A DNA stretch of 64,000 nt, from the NCBI GenBank assembly GCA_024449915.1, contig JAMZAV010004564.1, forward strand, positions 1 to 64,000, read 5' to 3'. Shown one piece after another: positions 56,440 through 64,000 of the stretch. The position numbers and the translations under genes were made by a program. The notes beneath the pieces were generated by a model. The model did not search any database, had not been told where the DNA came from, and saw nothing but the letters and a program-made list of their open reading frames with translations. Position 1 is the stretch's first letter. Each line of letters opens with the position of its first letter. Source of the DNA: Sweltsa coloradensis (lineage: Eukaryota > Arthropoda > Insecta > Plecoptera > Chloroperlidae).

Positions 56440-56728
56440 ATAATAATAATAATTATTATTATTTACTACAATTCAGAAATTAAAAAAGTCCGCCCCAACC
56501 GGGAATCGAACCACGGATCTCCCGCATTCCTGCCAGGCGTCTTAACCACTAGACCATCAGGACGGGTACATTTTAAGCTCTGAATTGTAGTTGCATTATA
56601 CATCTGAATGGATGGAACAGTACTGCAACGAATATCTGCTGCCTTTGAACTGACCACCAAACATTAATTATAATGTCATTACCTTACGCAGGTATGAGTG
56701 TTTCCCGACCAACCAAATCGAGAAATAA
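56440..56728 (-). repeat. Dispersed repeat G containing the tRNA-like sequence
   Basis: Inverted partner of 45415-45650, ending in (TAA)n near 56440. It follows an RTE-like LINE end directly, so it could be the 3' part of that LINE or a separate SINE. Confidence 0.55.
56491..56563 (-). tRNA. tRNA-like sequence, same family as 45540-45612
   Basis: Minus-strand copy with the same A box (TGGTCTAGTGGTTAAGAC) and B box (GGTTCGATTCC). The anticodon stem no longer pairs. Flanked by CAATTCAGAAATTAAAAAAG and its approximate complement. Homology to the 45-kb copy continues on both sides. Confidence 0.45.
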
Positions 56729-56872
56729 TAATATTCTCGCTCTTTCCATCCTTTTGACATGTCCGAACCACTTTAATCTTCTTTCTCCGATTCGCTTCAT
56801 TAAATTCCTCACGCCTACTTGATCTCGGATATCCTCATTGCGTATTTGGTCCCATCTAGTCTTACCTACAAT
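56729..56872 (-). pseudogene. RTE-like LINE ORF2, 3' half of the split copy
   Basis: Minus strand continues GKTRWDQIRNEDIRDQVGV and RRLKWFGHVKRMERARI, the same frame as 58968-59335 once the insertion is removed. Confidence 0.75.
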
Positions 56873-57236
56873 CAAATACCGTAATATAACACTACGTTTA
56901 ATACAGGAAAGATGGCTGTGTTTCCATTGTTGTGGGAGGAGACAATTTGGATCAGCGCCCCTGGCGGCATTGGAGTTACCTTGGGCGCGAAATTCAAATA
57001 CTGGAGTTAGCGCATAGATTATTTTACCGGGTCGGGTTTTAGTGTAATTTTCCAAATTGTACAATTACGTTACACGACAAAACAAGGGCAAGATGCCCCT
57101 GGGCAGGCTAATACATAATATTACTATCGAAAACACTCATACTCAGACTATTTTAGTCGCCACTTCTTGCACCTGAGTGGAGTAATCACAACACTAAGGT
57201 TATTAGTGCCCTATGTTTTTTTTTTTTTTTAAAGAT

Positions 57237-57660
57237 TGGGGCGAAATGGGAAACGCGGTGGTACACGGTGAGGGTAGGCCTGTGCTGATCAGAAACAGAC
57301 AGGGGGAAGGTTGGCGGGGTAGGGGCCGGTGGGTTGTGACGAAATCAGGCCGGTGGCTGGCAAGGGGAGGGGTTGTTGGGGGTTGCCCCACGTCGTGATC
57401 GTTGTCGCCTGCGTCATCGTCCGTCTTGTCATTGTCGTCGTCGTCGTCGGTGAGGTAGTCAAAGGGAAGGCAGACGACGTCCTTTTCTTTGCCTTGTACG
57501 ATGAGCATAAGAGGTAAGCTCTGGGCCTATTCGACTCCCCGGGTTCAGGCATGCTGAACCCATCTGGACACTCAGACGGTCGCGTGGATACACACAACTT
57601 GGTGTGCATATCATGTATACTGCCACTACAAGCATTAAAACCGTATAGTAAGGCATAGGG
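57237..57660 (-). repeat. Dispersed repeat E copy
   Basis: Minus strand has YLTDDDDDNDKTDDDAGDND and then a Pro-rich run; upstream GSRIGPEL corresponds to GRIGPEHGSANRKRR at 28.0 kb. Nested in the 2,088-bp TIR element. Confidence 0.45.
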
Positions 57661-57986
57661 AGGGTTTGTCATTCCTTTTAATTTTATGCTTCAGTGCATA
57701 GCAACAAAAATAAGATTAACATATTATATTGCATCTTTATTGCAAGTGTAGCTATGGTGAAAACAAATATTATGATCATCCTTTATTCATTTTAGGGTTA
57801 GGCCTATTACTAATTAAAGTGTGCCAGGAACTAGATTAGTAATACTTTGTATACACATTTAAAAACATGTATTGATATCTAGTTCTTCAGTAACCAATAC
57901 AAAAATATTAAATACACAAGAACAATCAATACAAATACGTAGGCTAGTAATAATACGAGTACCTTTGAGCATGTCTGTCAAGATAA

Positions 57987-58749
57987 CTAGGAAAACGCTA
58001 AAGTCCCGCCGCGTTGATGGATGAGCTTTTTAAAGGTTTTAGTTTGCGTGGGATATCTTTACTTTTGCAAGTGCTTTGTTTTGCTGCCTACGCATTGTAG
58101 GTGAATGTTGTCAAGTTTCTTTTGTTTCTTGTCAATTGGTATTATTAACCGTAAAAAACTTATATTAAAAGCTTTATTTCTATGGATTCTGGCTAACTTT
58201 TCAATTTTTTCTTTCAAAAGGTACTACATCACCATAACCTTAATGTCCATGTACAATATGAACGTTGTAGCCCCACCCGTTTGGTCAGAATTGGCCCAAA
58301 TGGCACGAAAATATCGCACAAAAAGTCAAAAAACGTATATTAATAGCTTTATTTCTCTAGATTCTGGCTAACTTTTTCAACTTTTTCTTTCAGAAAGCAA
58401 TACATCACCATTACCTTAATGTCCATGTGAAATATGAACGTTGTAGCCCCACCTGTTTGGTCAGAATTGGCCCAAATGGCACGAAAATATCGCACTAAAA
58501 ATCGAAAAAAATCGTAAAAGTACGATATTCATGAGAAATATTTCTTCGATTGTACCCAAAAACGTGGCAAGTCTAAGTTCAGAGAAAACGAAGGTCGTGT
58601 CAAATTTTCATCAAGATCGCATATGCCGTTTGCCCGGTAGAGAGCGAACAAACAGACGGAAAAACAAAAAAAAAAAAAAACAAAAAAACAACCGAGCTAA
58701 ATTTTTTTGGGGGGTCGGTGAAATTGAAGTCTTCGCTTCGCTCATCCAA
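57987..58749 (-). mobile_element. Helentron-like element, subfamily B, nested in a TIR element
   Basis: Minus-orientation copy with two tandem internal units, 5' TTGGATGAGCG at 58749 and 3' end AACGCTAAAGTC..CTAG at 57987. It sits inside the 56873-58960 transposon, so it inserted after that element. Confidence 0.7.
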
Positions 58750-58967
58750 TAATACAATAATGACATAATTATGTTTTGTTTAGAGCAAAGCAGTCACTTG
58801 TCTCCCGATTTAACGCCTTCTTTAATGTATTTTAATTGTTTTGGCGTCCAGATGGCCGTGGTAATGTAACTCCAATGCCGCCAGGATCGCTGTTGTTAGT
58901 TGTCTCCCGTTTTACAGCCCTCTTTCCTGTATTAAACGTAGTGTTATATTACGGTATTTGCTACAAT

Positions 58968-59335
58968 GCTTCTAAAAAACTTCGTATCTACAGCCTGCAC
59001 AAGGCTCTCATCCACTGTTGGCATATTCCAAGTCTCTGCTGCATATGTCAGTATTGGAACAAAGTAGGTCTGGTAGATGGTAACCTTGCACTTCTTTGGT
59101 ACTTCTCTGTTCCAAATGAGATCTCAGATAGATTGGAATAACCCAACAGCTTGCTGTGTCCTTCTTCCTATCTCTGGTTGAATCCTTCCATCGCATGCTA
59201 CTATACTCCCCACGTACTTAAAATTCTCCACTTGCTTTAAAATCTGTCCTCCTAGTAGAGTCCTGACATTCTTCGCTTCATCTTGTGTCATCAGCATTGT
59301 TTAAACACCAGACCATATTCTCCTGCCACCACACT
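58968..59335 (-). pseudogene. RTE-like LINE ORF2, 5' half of a copy split by a transposon
   Basis: Minus strand: ILKQVENFKYVGSIVACDGR, PEIGRRTQQAVGLFQS, VPILTYAAETWNMPTV, KFFRSIV, with one stop. It ends exactly at the 7-bp duplication of the 56873-58960 element. Confidence 0.75.
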
Positions 59336-59353
59336 CCATATATATATATATAT

Positions 59354-59971
59354 TAGGGATGTCAAACGATATAAAATTTCATATCGATAATCGCGCTGAA
59401 ATAAAATTAATATCGCGATTAATCGCGATAATATCGTGGACAAAAAATATCGCACCGATATAGTCGCTTCAAGTCATATCACGATATATCGGCGTATATA
59501 AAACACGTTTCTCGCAGTGCGTCTATTTGAATTGCGCGCCTTCACTGTACTAGCGTGGCTATTGGTTGGCGGAGCGGCCAACCGGCCACTCGATACCCCT
59601 ACCACGAGACAGCGTGTGCGAGAAGAGCGGTGAACGCGGTGAAGCGAGAGAGAGCATAGCTTCGAGCGGTCGGTCGGCGGGGGGAGCGGGCCCGTCGTTG
59701 CTAGGCAACAGCCAGCTGACGCCTGCCATTGCGCAATGCGCAGTAGAGAAGTTTACGTGATTGGGGCGATGCAGCAACACGTGATAACTGAAGAATCAAC
59801 ACATCCGTTGGCGCTAAATTCAATTTGAAGCAGCAGATGCCCGATAATATCGCGATTATCGCCAGGAATTAATATCGTACGATAATCGCGATGCAGCAAC
59901 TCATATCGCGATAATATCGATAATCGATATTATCGATAATTATCGATATGCGATTATCGTTGACATCCCTA
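59354..59971 (+). mobile_element. hAT-like element with TAGGGATGTCAAACGATA ends
   Basis: Same terminal sequence as 54395-55279 but with ATCGCGATA words near the ends and an unrelated GC-rich core. Flanked by ATATATAT on both sides, which is not diagnostic in this (TA)n context. 618 bp. Confidence 0.75.
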
Positions 59972-60658
59972 ATATATATATTGCACTAAAATTAAATAAA
60001 TGCAAGGTGAAGCAATTGGGATCTGTACTGGGTCGAGTCAGATCTGCTGTTAAAAACACCGGGAGCGCAATTGATAAGTTTCACGCTAGACAATGAACGA
60101 TGGAGGAAACTACCCCCTCCGCCACATTCCACTCATAAGACAAGGTCATCTTGTGTCTTATGTCTCATCTTGTGTCTTATGTCTTATCTTGTGTCTTCAC
60201 AACATCTTTTAAACTTGCCTACTTACCTAGTTATGTCTGCTTCTTGCGGAATCCTGTCGTGTAGGCTGACTAACAGGGAGTAAAGATTGAAAACTCCAGT
60301 ACTCAGTAATGTTACCAGTAAGTCACTAACATTTACCGTTTTTAATCTAGGCCAGGGTTGCCACCAAGTAATTATTTTTATCCTTGAAAGATACTTAAAA
60401 AATCTTGAAAAATCCTTGATTTTGCGTATTAATACGTGTAGAAATTTTCAACATTTTCAAGATTCCATACAATAATTCGTTATGCCAGATTGATTTTTGA
60501 GAATTTAACTAACATTACAATAGGCCTAAGAATATAATTTTATTGGAATATTTATCAACGTTTTAGTTTTCGTCATTGTGTCTATAGCCCTACTCACTGG
60601 GGTTTGTTATTACTCGCTGCTGCTGATGCTTTTATACCCACTGTTGATTGCTTTTTAG

Positions 60659-61079
60659 CCAGCGATTTAGCCGAGATCGTTTAACCGGTTCTCACTCGAA
60701 CACCAAAGTTAAGCAGAATCGGGCGTGGTCACGGGTAGAGTGGGTGACCGCTATGTCCTGATACTCACGTATATCGCTGGTTAGAGCAGATGGAGGGTTC
60801 GAGAGCTTGTGTAACGGCTTCGTTCTCCTCGACGTCTGCTCGGCAGTCCGGATTAGTGGAGGAACCTATATGACTGTCAAAGTTACACCGTCCTTTCGGA
60901 TGGGACGTTAAGCCGTTGGTCCCCTTGGTGCTTTTCGAAAGGAGTAGGCTACGTGCCGGTACCGGGTTTCCCCTCCTCCCTTCTGTTCATACTTCATCCT
61001 CATCTATCACCACTCATCGTCTCGATTAGCCAAAGTGCTTAAATATGAGACGTTAAGCAATATTCAATCAATCATCAAA
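60659..61079 (+). mobile_element. 5S-rRNA-derived SINE, full length with 17-bp target duplication
   Basis: Direct repeats TGTTGATTGCTTTTTAG at 60642-60658 and 61080-61096 bound a 421-bp unit: a 5S-like head, then a body with CGTCCTTTCGGATGGGACG, and an A/T-rich CAATCAATCATCAAA tail. The perfect long duplication shows LINE-mediated insertion and suggests recent activity. Confidence 0.85.
60661..60778 (+). rRNA. 5S rRNA-like head of a SINE
   Basis: 118 nt with pairing ends AGCGAT / ATCGCT, the internal promoter words AAGTTAAGCAGAATCGGGC (box A and intermediate element) and GGGTGACCGC (box C), and the CCGGTTCTC motif of animal 5S rRNA. It has diverged from a functional gene and is continuous with the SINE body. 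Confidence 0.75.
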
Positions 61080-61214
61080 TGTTGATTGCTTTTTAGTTTT
61101 TACACAGGATTAAAACTAATGTACTGATTTCATGTATTTTTACTACGCTAAGAAATCCTGAGATTTTACCGAAAATCCTGGAATCCTAGATACCTCTTGT
61201 AACTCCTTGAAAAA

Positions 61215-61611
61215 TAGTGCTGGGCTAGATATATCATTCAATTATCAATATCACATGAAAAATTTCGATACCGTACATCGAAATGTAATTGTTTGTAAAT
61301 AATAAAAAAAATATTAAGAGTGCTTCTATTTTTTATATTTTGTGGCCAAATAGGGTTACTAAGGTATCACCAAAACCTATTTAACGATTTTTACGATCTC
61401 ACAATTGCGTTTTATGACCCGGCACCTCCACCATATGCACCAGCCAGGTTAATTTAATTTAGACTACCTACCTGGCACCTCCACCAAAATTTCAAAATTT
61501 AGCATTTTTTGTTTAAATTTCGATATTTCGATATGGAGCCAAATATCGATATCGAAAATATTTCCACTTATCGATATCGTATCAAAATATTGATTTTTTT
61601 GCCCGGCCCTA
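61215..61611 (+). mobile_element. hAT-like MITE with TAG(T/G)GC(T/C)GGGC ends
   Basis: TAGTGCTGGGC at the left, GCCCGGCCCTA at the right, flanks TTGAAAAA / TTGAAAAG (7 of 8). ATCGATATC-rich subterminal regions. 397 bp. Confidence 0.75.
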
Positions 61612-61681
61612 TTGAAAAGGGATAAACTCCTTGAAAGTGGCAACCCTGCTCTGGACTCAAAGTTATCCTTCTCCCTGACAG

Positions 61682-61878
61682 ACTCGGAGCCGGAGCGCGA
61701 TATGTCTCAGCTGACGGAGCGACGCAAGCGTTACGTGCGCAAGGTCTCGTGTCTCGTGACCCCGAGGACGTCGCGAGACTTCCCGCACTTGTTTGAGTAC
61801 CTGTTGCTGGTCGGACTGACGCTGCATCCAGAGAGGAGGGCGTGCAAGCCGTACGTCAAGTGGAAATACCCGCCAGAC
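61682..61878 (+). CDS. DENND2: DENND2-family protein, exon opening the uDENN domain
   Basis: A strong acceptor (TTATCCTTCTCCCTGACAG, ending at 61681) and donor (CCAGAC|GTGAGT at 61878/61879) bound 197 nt, entering in phase 1 and leaving in phase 0. The peptide has an acidic Ser-rich start (SEPERDMSQ), a basic RRKRYVRKV segment, then FPHLFEYLLLVGLTL, the first strand of uDENN in which the FEYF/L-type motif is typical of DENND2 proteins. Catalysis by the family requires the uDENN-cDENN-dDENN module to bind the Rab switch regions. The exon begins 33 bp after the end of a TIR element (60353-61648), so the branch point probably lies in transposon-derived DNA. Confidence 0.9.
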
Positions 61879-62124
61879 GTGAGTGTGTTAGGTTTAGTTT
61901 TGAAACATTACGAGGGCAGTTCCCGGTTAGAATTGGGCACAAAACATTGCCAAACTAATGGAGCCAACAGACTCAAGTAAACACTTGATTGTAAAGGAAA
62001 ACTACATCTCTGCTACTTTGCTATTCAATTTTCAGTACTTTTGACTTTTGAGTGCATTTTTACAGAATGTTAGTTTTGACAATACTTTACGTTTGGTCTA
62101 TTATTATTTAGAGAACAAATTGTT

Positions 62125-62250
62125 CATAAAATCATTTTTTTCTTCAACCCTTCTTTCATACATGTATTCTCTTAGACATCCTATCTTCCACCATTCGTTT
62201 CATATGTCCAGACTATTGCAACCGTGTCCTTCCCATCGCGTCACTTAATT
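62125..62250 (-). pseudogene. RTE-like LINE fragment in a DENND2 intron
   Basis: Minus strand SGHMKRMVEDRMSKRIHV matches the GHxxRM segment. About 120 bp only. Confidence 0.4.
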
Positions 62251-62637
62251 TCCATATTATAAAATGTAATTCTAATCCTCTTCTTGCCCAGGGTGTTTTT
62301 TATTTACATCAGATTTTAACCAAGTTATTATTTTGATGAAAATCATTGATTTGAATCAAGTGCACTTTTTCTTCATTTTGAGCAACAAACACAAGAGTTC
62401 AAACTGATTTAGACAAAGTTTTCCTTAAAAAATATTTTGAATTAGATTTTCAGAAATGCTTGTGAAAGTATTTGATCCGCTCACCAACTTGACAAGTTTT
62501 TGAACACTGATAATATTGTTGATATAAAAAACTGATTTACATTGAAAAATTGATTAAAATTAAATAAATCATGATTTTTTTATTTTTTTATTAATTAATT
62601 TAATATATATAATTAATTAATTTTTCTCCTGCCCCAG

Positions 62638-62859
62638 GCGGAGGTGACACCGCACATTGAGGACCTCTGCTTCCCTGACGCTTCTGATTGGCCGAGGCCG
62701 TCGACGGGCGAACAGAGCTACTCCCTGGTCATCACCAACGAACACGGCCAGCGAACGTTTGGCTACTGTCGCCGCGTCATGCCCGAGGGGATGGACGTCT
62801 GTCTACCCCTGGCGTACTGCATCATCAGCCCTGTGCGCGCCACAGGGTTCTACTACAAG
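62638..62859 (+). CDS. DENND2: DENND2-family protein, second uDENN exon (gene continues past the window)
   Basis: Acceptor TTTTTCTCCTGCCCCAG ends at 62637; 74 whole codons run to the donor TACAAG|GTGGCG at 62859/62860. The peptide contains IEDLCFPDASDWP, a SYSLVITNE..GQRTFGYCRR segment and LAYCIIS. These are the hallmark uDENN segments of DENND2 proteins (FCFPDAxDW, then FxFVLTxExGxRRFGYCRR, then YCIVS), and they make the family call secure. The donor is weaker than the others in this gene. A hAT-like MITE fragment starts about 15 bp downstream. The cDENN and dDENN exons are not in the window. Confidence 0.92.
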
Positions 62860-62871
62860 GTGGCGTATTCA

Positions 62872-63033
62872 TTATACTGACATATCATTCAATTATCGAG
62901 ATCTCACGAAAAATTTTGTTATGATATCAATATATATCAAAATGTAATTGTTTGTAATTTTTCTTTTCAAAAATAATAAATATTTCCACTTATCAATATC
63001 GTATTGAAATATCAATTTTTTTGCCCAGCCCTA
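62872..63033 (+). mobile_element. hAT-like MITE, internally deleted relative of 61215-61611
   Basis: ACATATCATTCAATTATCGA, AATGTAATTGTTTGTAAT and CTTATCAATATCGTATTGAA correspond to both ends of the 61215 element, ending GCCCAGCCCTA. Starts about 12 bp after a DENND2 splice donor. Confidence 0.65.
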
Positions 63034-63061
63034 ATTTATTGTACGTCAGTACTAAATTAAT

Positions 63062-63532
63062 TACCGTATAGTACCGAATATAGGCCGACCCAGAATACAG
63101 GCCGACCTCCAAACTTTGGTCATCGAAATTTAAAAAAAGGAATTTTTAATGAAATATTTTTATTTTACGCGCCGTTATTCCTGCGGTCTGTTTCCGCAGA
63201 GCCAGTGCCAAGGTCGTTTTTCCTGCGCGGCCTATTGACGCGGAGCCCGCTATGAGGCAATCTCCAAGCTGACCCGTTTATATCGCCTAGTTATCTGTTC
63301 CTCGTCATTCTTCACTCGCCAGATAGGCCTGCAGTCCCTCCGTGCCTGCCGTATTGTTGGCACAGCGCCAGACACAAGCAGTGAACTATACGTATTTCCT
63401 TGTCACACGGCGCTGTAACTTGGTGTTTGAAATTAGCGCGTCAAAATGCCGATGCTCGCATATAGGCCGAGGAGGGATTTTGAGACCTAAAATAATGAAA
63501 AAAGGTCGGCCTATATTCGGTACTATACGGTA
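63062..63532. mobile_element. TIR element with TACCGTATAGTACCGAATA ends
   Basis: 29-bp identical inverted ends (TACCGTATAGTACCGAATAT and then AGGCCGACC), 471 bp, GC-rich core. The terminal word resembles 12159-12902, but the interiors differ. Confidence 0.75.
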
Positions 63533-63555
63533 ATTTAATATACATAATTATATAA

Positions 63556-63617
63556 ATGGGATGAGCGTAGCAAAGACTTCAATTTCACTTACTCTGAGAA
63601 AAGATAGCTTGGGTATA
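63556..63617 (+). mobile_element. Helentron-like element, subfamily B, 5' fragment
   Basis: GGATGAGCGTAGC and GACTTCAATTTCACT match the subfamily B 5' end. Homology stops within about 60 bp, before the tRNA-bearing inverted repeat. Confidence 0.5.
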
Positions 63618-63662
63618 AAAAAATACATATTATATTAGTACTTTAGACAGAAATTAAAAAAG

Positions 63663-63734
63663 TGACTACACCGGGGATCGAACCCGGGACCTTGGCTTTC
63701 CGGCCCATGCTCTTACCAACTGAGCTATGCAGCC
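63663..63734 (-). tRNA. tRNA-like sequence with T6 terminator, between inverted arms
   Basis: Minus strand: 7-bp acceptor GGCTGCA/TGTAGTC, perfect D stem GCTC/GAGC, perfect T arm CCGGG TTCGATC CCCGG, then T6 at 63660-63655. The anticodon arm is two nucleotides short and cannot form five pairs; GAA suggests a Phe-type origin. Outer arms at 63634-63662 and 63808-63837 (TTAGTACTTTAGACAG and complement) form a long inverted repeat around it. Confidence 0.5.
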
Positions 63735-63877
63735 ACCAATTTAATTCTGTCTAATTCTTGGTCTGTTATATATATATATGTGAGTTTTTAGACTTTTAGA
63801 CATATATACTTTTTTTAATTTCTGTCTAAAGTACTAACATAACAGCGTCATAGTCGCCTACTATAAAGCCAAGTTTA

Positions 63878-63880
<3 letters not shown>

Positions 63881-63911
<31 letters not shown>
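63881..63911 (+). repeat. (TA)n microsatellite
   Basis: About fifteen AT units directly against the truncated hammerhead palindrome. Confidence 0.9.
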
Positions 63912-63914
<3 letters not shown>

Positions 63915-64000
63915 CCAGAAGGACGAAACGCGTCGTGGATTAAGGTAACAACTTTAAATTAGCTACAGTTGTCATCAGCAGGTGAAAAGTTTTGTCGCCC
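63911..64000 (+). mobile_element. Third copy of the hammerhead palindrome family, cut by window end
   Basis: AGTCCCAGAAGGACGAAACG and the following CGTCGTGGATTAAGG match the ribozyme arm of 41061-41630, continuing through the TCATCAGCAGGTGAAAAG block. A (TA)n run replaces the CTGATG half immediately upstream, so the visible core is incomplete. Confidence 0.65.

Larger units (their letters stand above)
56873..58960. mobile_element. 2,088-bp TIR transposon splitting an RTE-like LINE
   Basis: Inverted repeats begin CAAATACCGTAATATAACAC and continue, with gaps, for about 110 bp (GGCGGCATTGGAGTTAC in both). A perfect 7-bp CTACAAT flanks them (56866-56872, 58961-58967). Removing the element and one duplication leaves the surrounding LINE frame intact. 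It contains repeat E (about 57237-57660) and a Helentron-like element. No transposase. Confidence 0.85.
60353..61648 (+). mobile_element. TIR element with CAGGGTTGCCAC ends containing two later insertions
   Basis: CAGGGTTGCCAC at 60353 and GTGGCAACCCTG at 61648, with CCTTGAAAG-type words inside both ends. The 8-bp flanks are not clearly duplicated. A 5S-derived SINE and a hAT MITE lie inside. It ends 33 bp before a DENND2 exon. Confidence 0.6.

Noticed and set aside
60661..60778. A functional 5S rRNA gene
   Set aside because: Many substitutions, no terminator directly after it, and it is continuous with a SINE body bounded by target duplications.
60353..61648. An 8-bp target duplication for the CAGGGTTGCCAC element
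   Set aside because: Flanks ATCTAGGC and CTCTGGAC agree at only five of eight positions, so superfamily placement was left open.

Overview
This is eukaryotic, almost certainly animal (metazoan), nuclear DNA. It has split genes with GT-AG introns, low coding density, AT-rich spacers, many copies of the short palindrome TAGGCCTA, and a dense, nested set of transposable elements. The repeat types (5S-rRNA-derived SINE, tRNA-derived SINE, RTE-like and RNase H-bearing LINEs, hAT, pogo-like and Mutator-like DNA elements, Helentron-like elements, hammerhead-ribozyme palindromes) fit an invertebrate, perhaps marine. I cannot name the species from sequence alone.

Two genes are supported. (1) About 14.4-21.7 kb, minus strand: a C2H2 zinc-finger protein in at least five exons (21707-21525, 20240-19786, 17999-17782, 16821-16681, 14856-14361). 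All four splice junctions agree in phase and join into seven consecutive fingers, followed by a tail of six 11-residue Asn/Thr repeats. (2) About 34.5 kb to beyond the window end, plus strand: a DENND2-family Rab guanine-nucleotide exchange factor. It has one very large first coding exon (34543-36963) encoding a disordered Ser/Pro-rich region, then exons 42872-43069, 55564-55690, 61682-61878 and 62638-62859. The last two encode the start of the uDENN domain. Phases are 0, 0, 1, 0, and the rest of the DENN module lies past 64 kb.

Everything else is repeats and unassigned intron or spacer. 0-14 kb: LINE remnants, nested hAT elements, a pogo/Tigger-like element, and a 52-bp tandem array split by a hAT insertion. 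14-22 kb: the zinc-finger gene, with repeat copies in its introns. 22-34 kb: two LINE families, a Mutator-like TIR element carrying a tRNA-like sequence, Helentron-like and SINE copies, and a block at 32.1-33.96 kb that looks like poor-quality assembly. 34-64 kb: DENND2 with introns of up to 12.5 kb packed with transposons inserted into one another. In one case a 2,088-bp element with 7-bp target duplications interrupts a LINE reading frame.

The most unusual objects are: a 570-bp near-palindrome flanked by 14-bp direct repeats that carries a complete hammerhead-ribozyme core (41061-41630), with related copies elsewhere; a three-subfamily Helentron-like set with shared ends but different interiors, for which the window contains a paralogous empty site; and tRNA-like sequences sitting as the loop between inverted-repeat arms.
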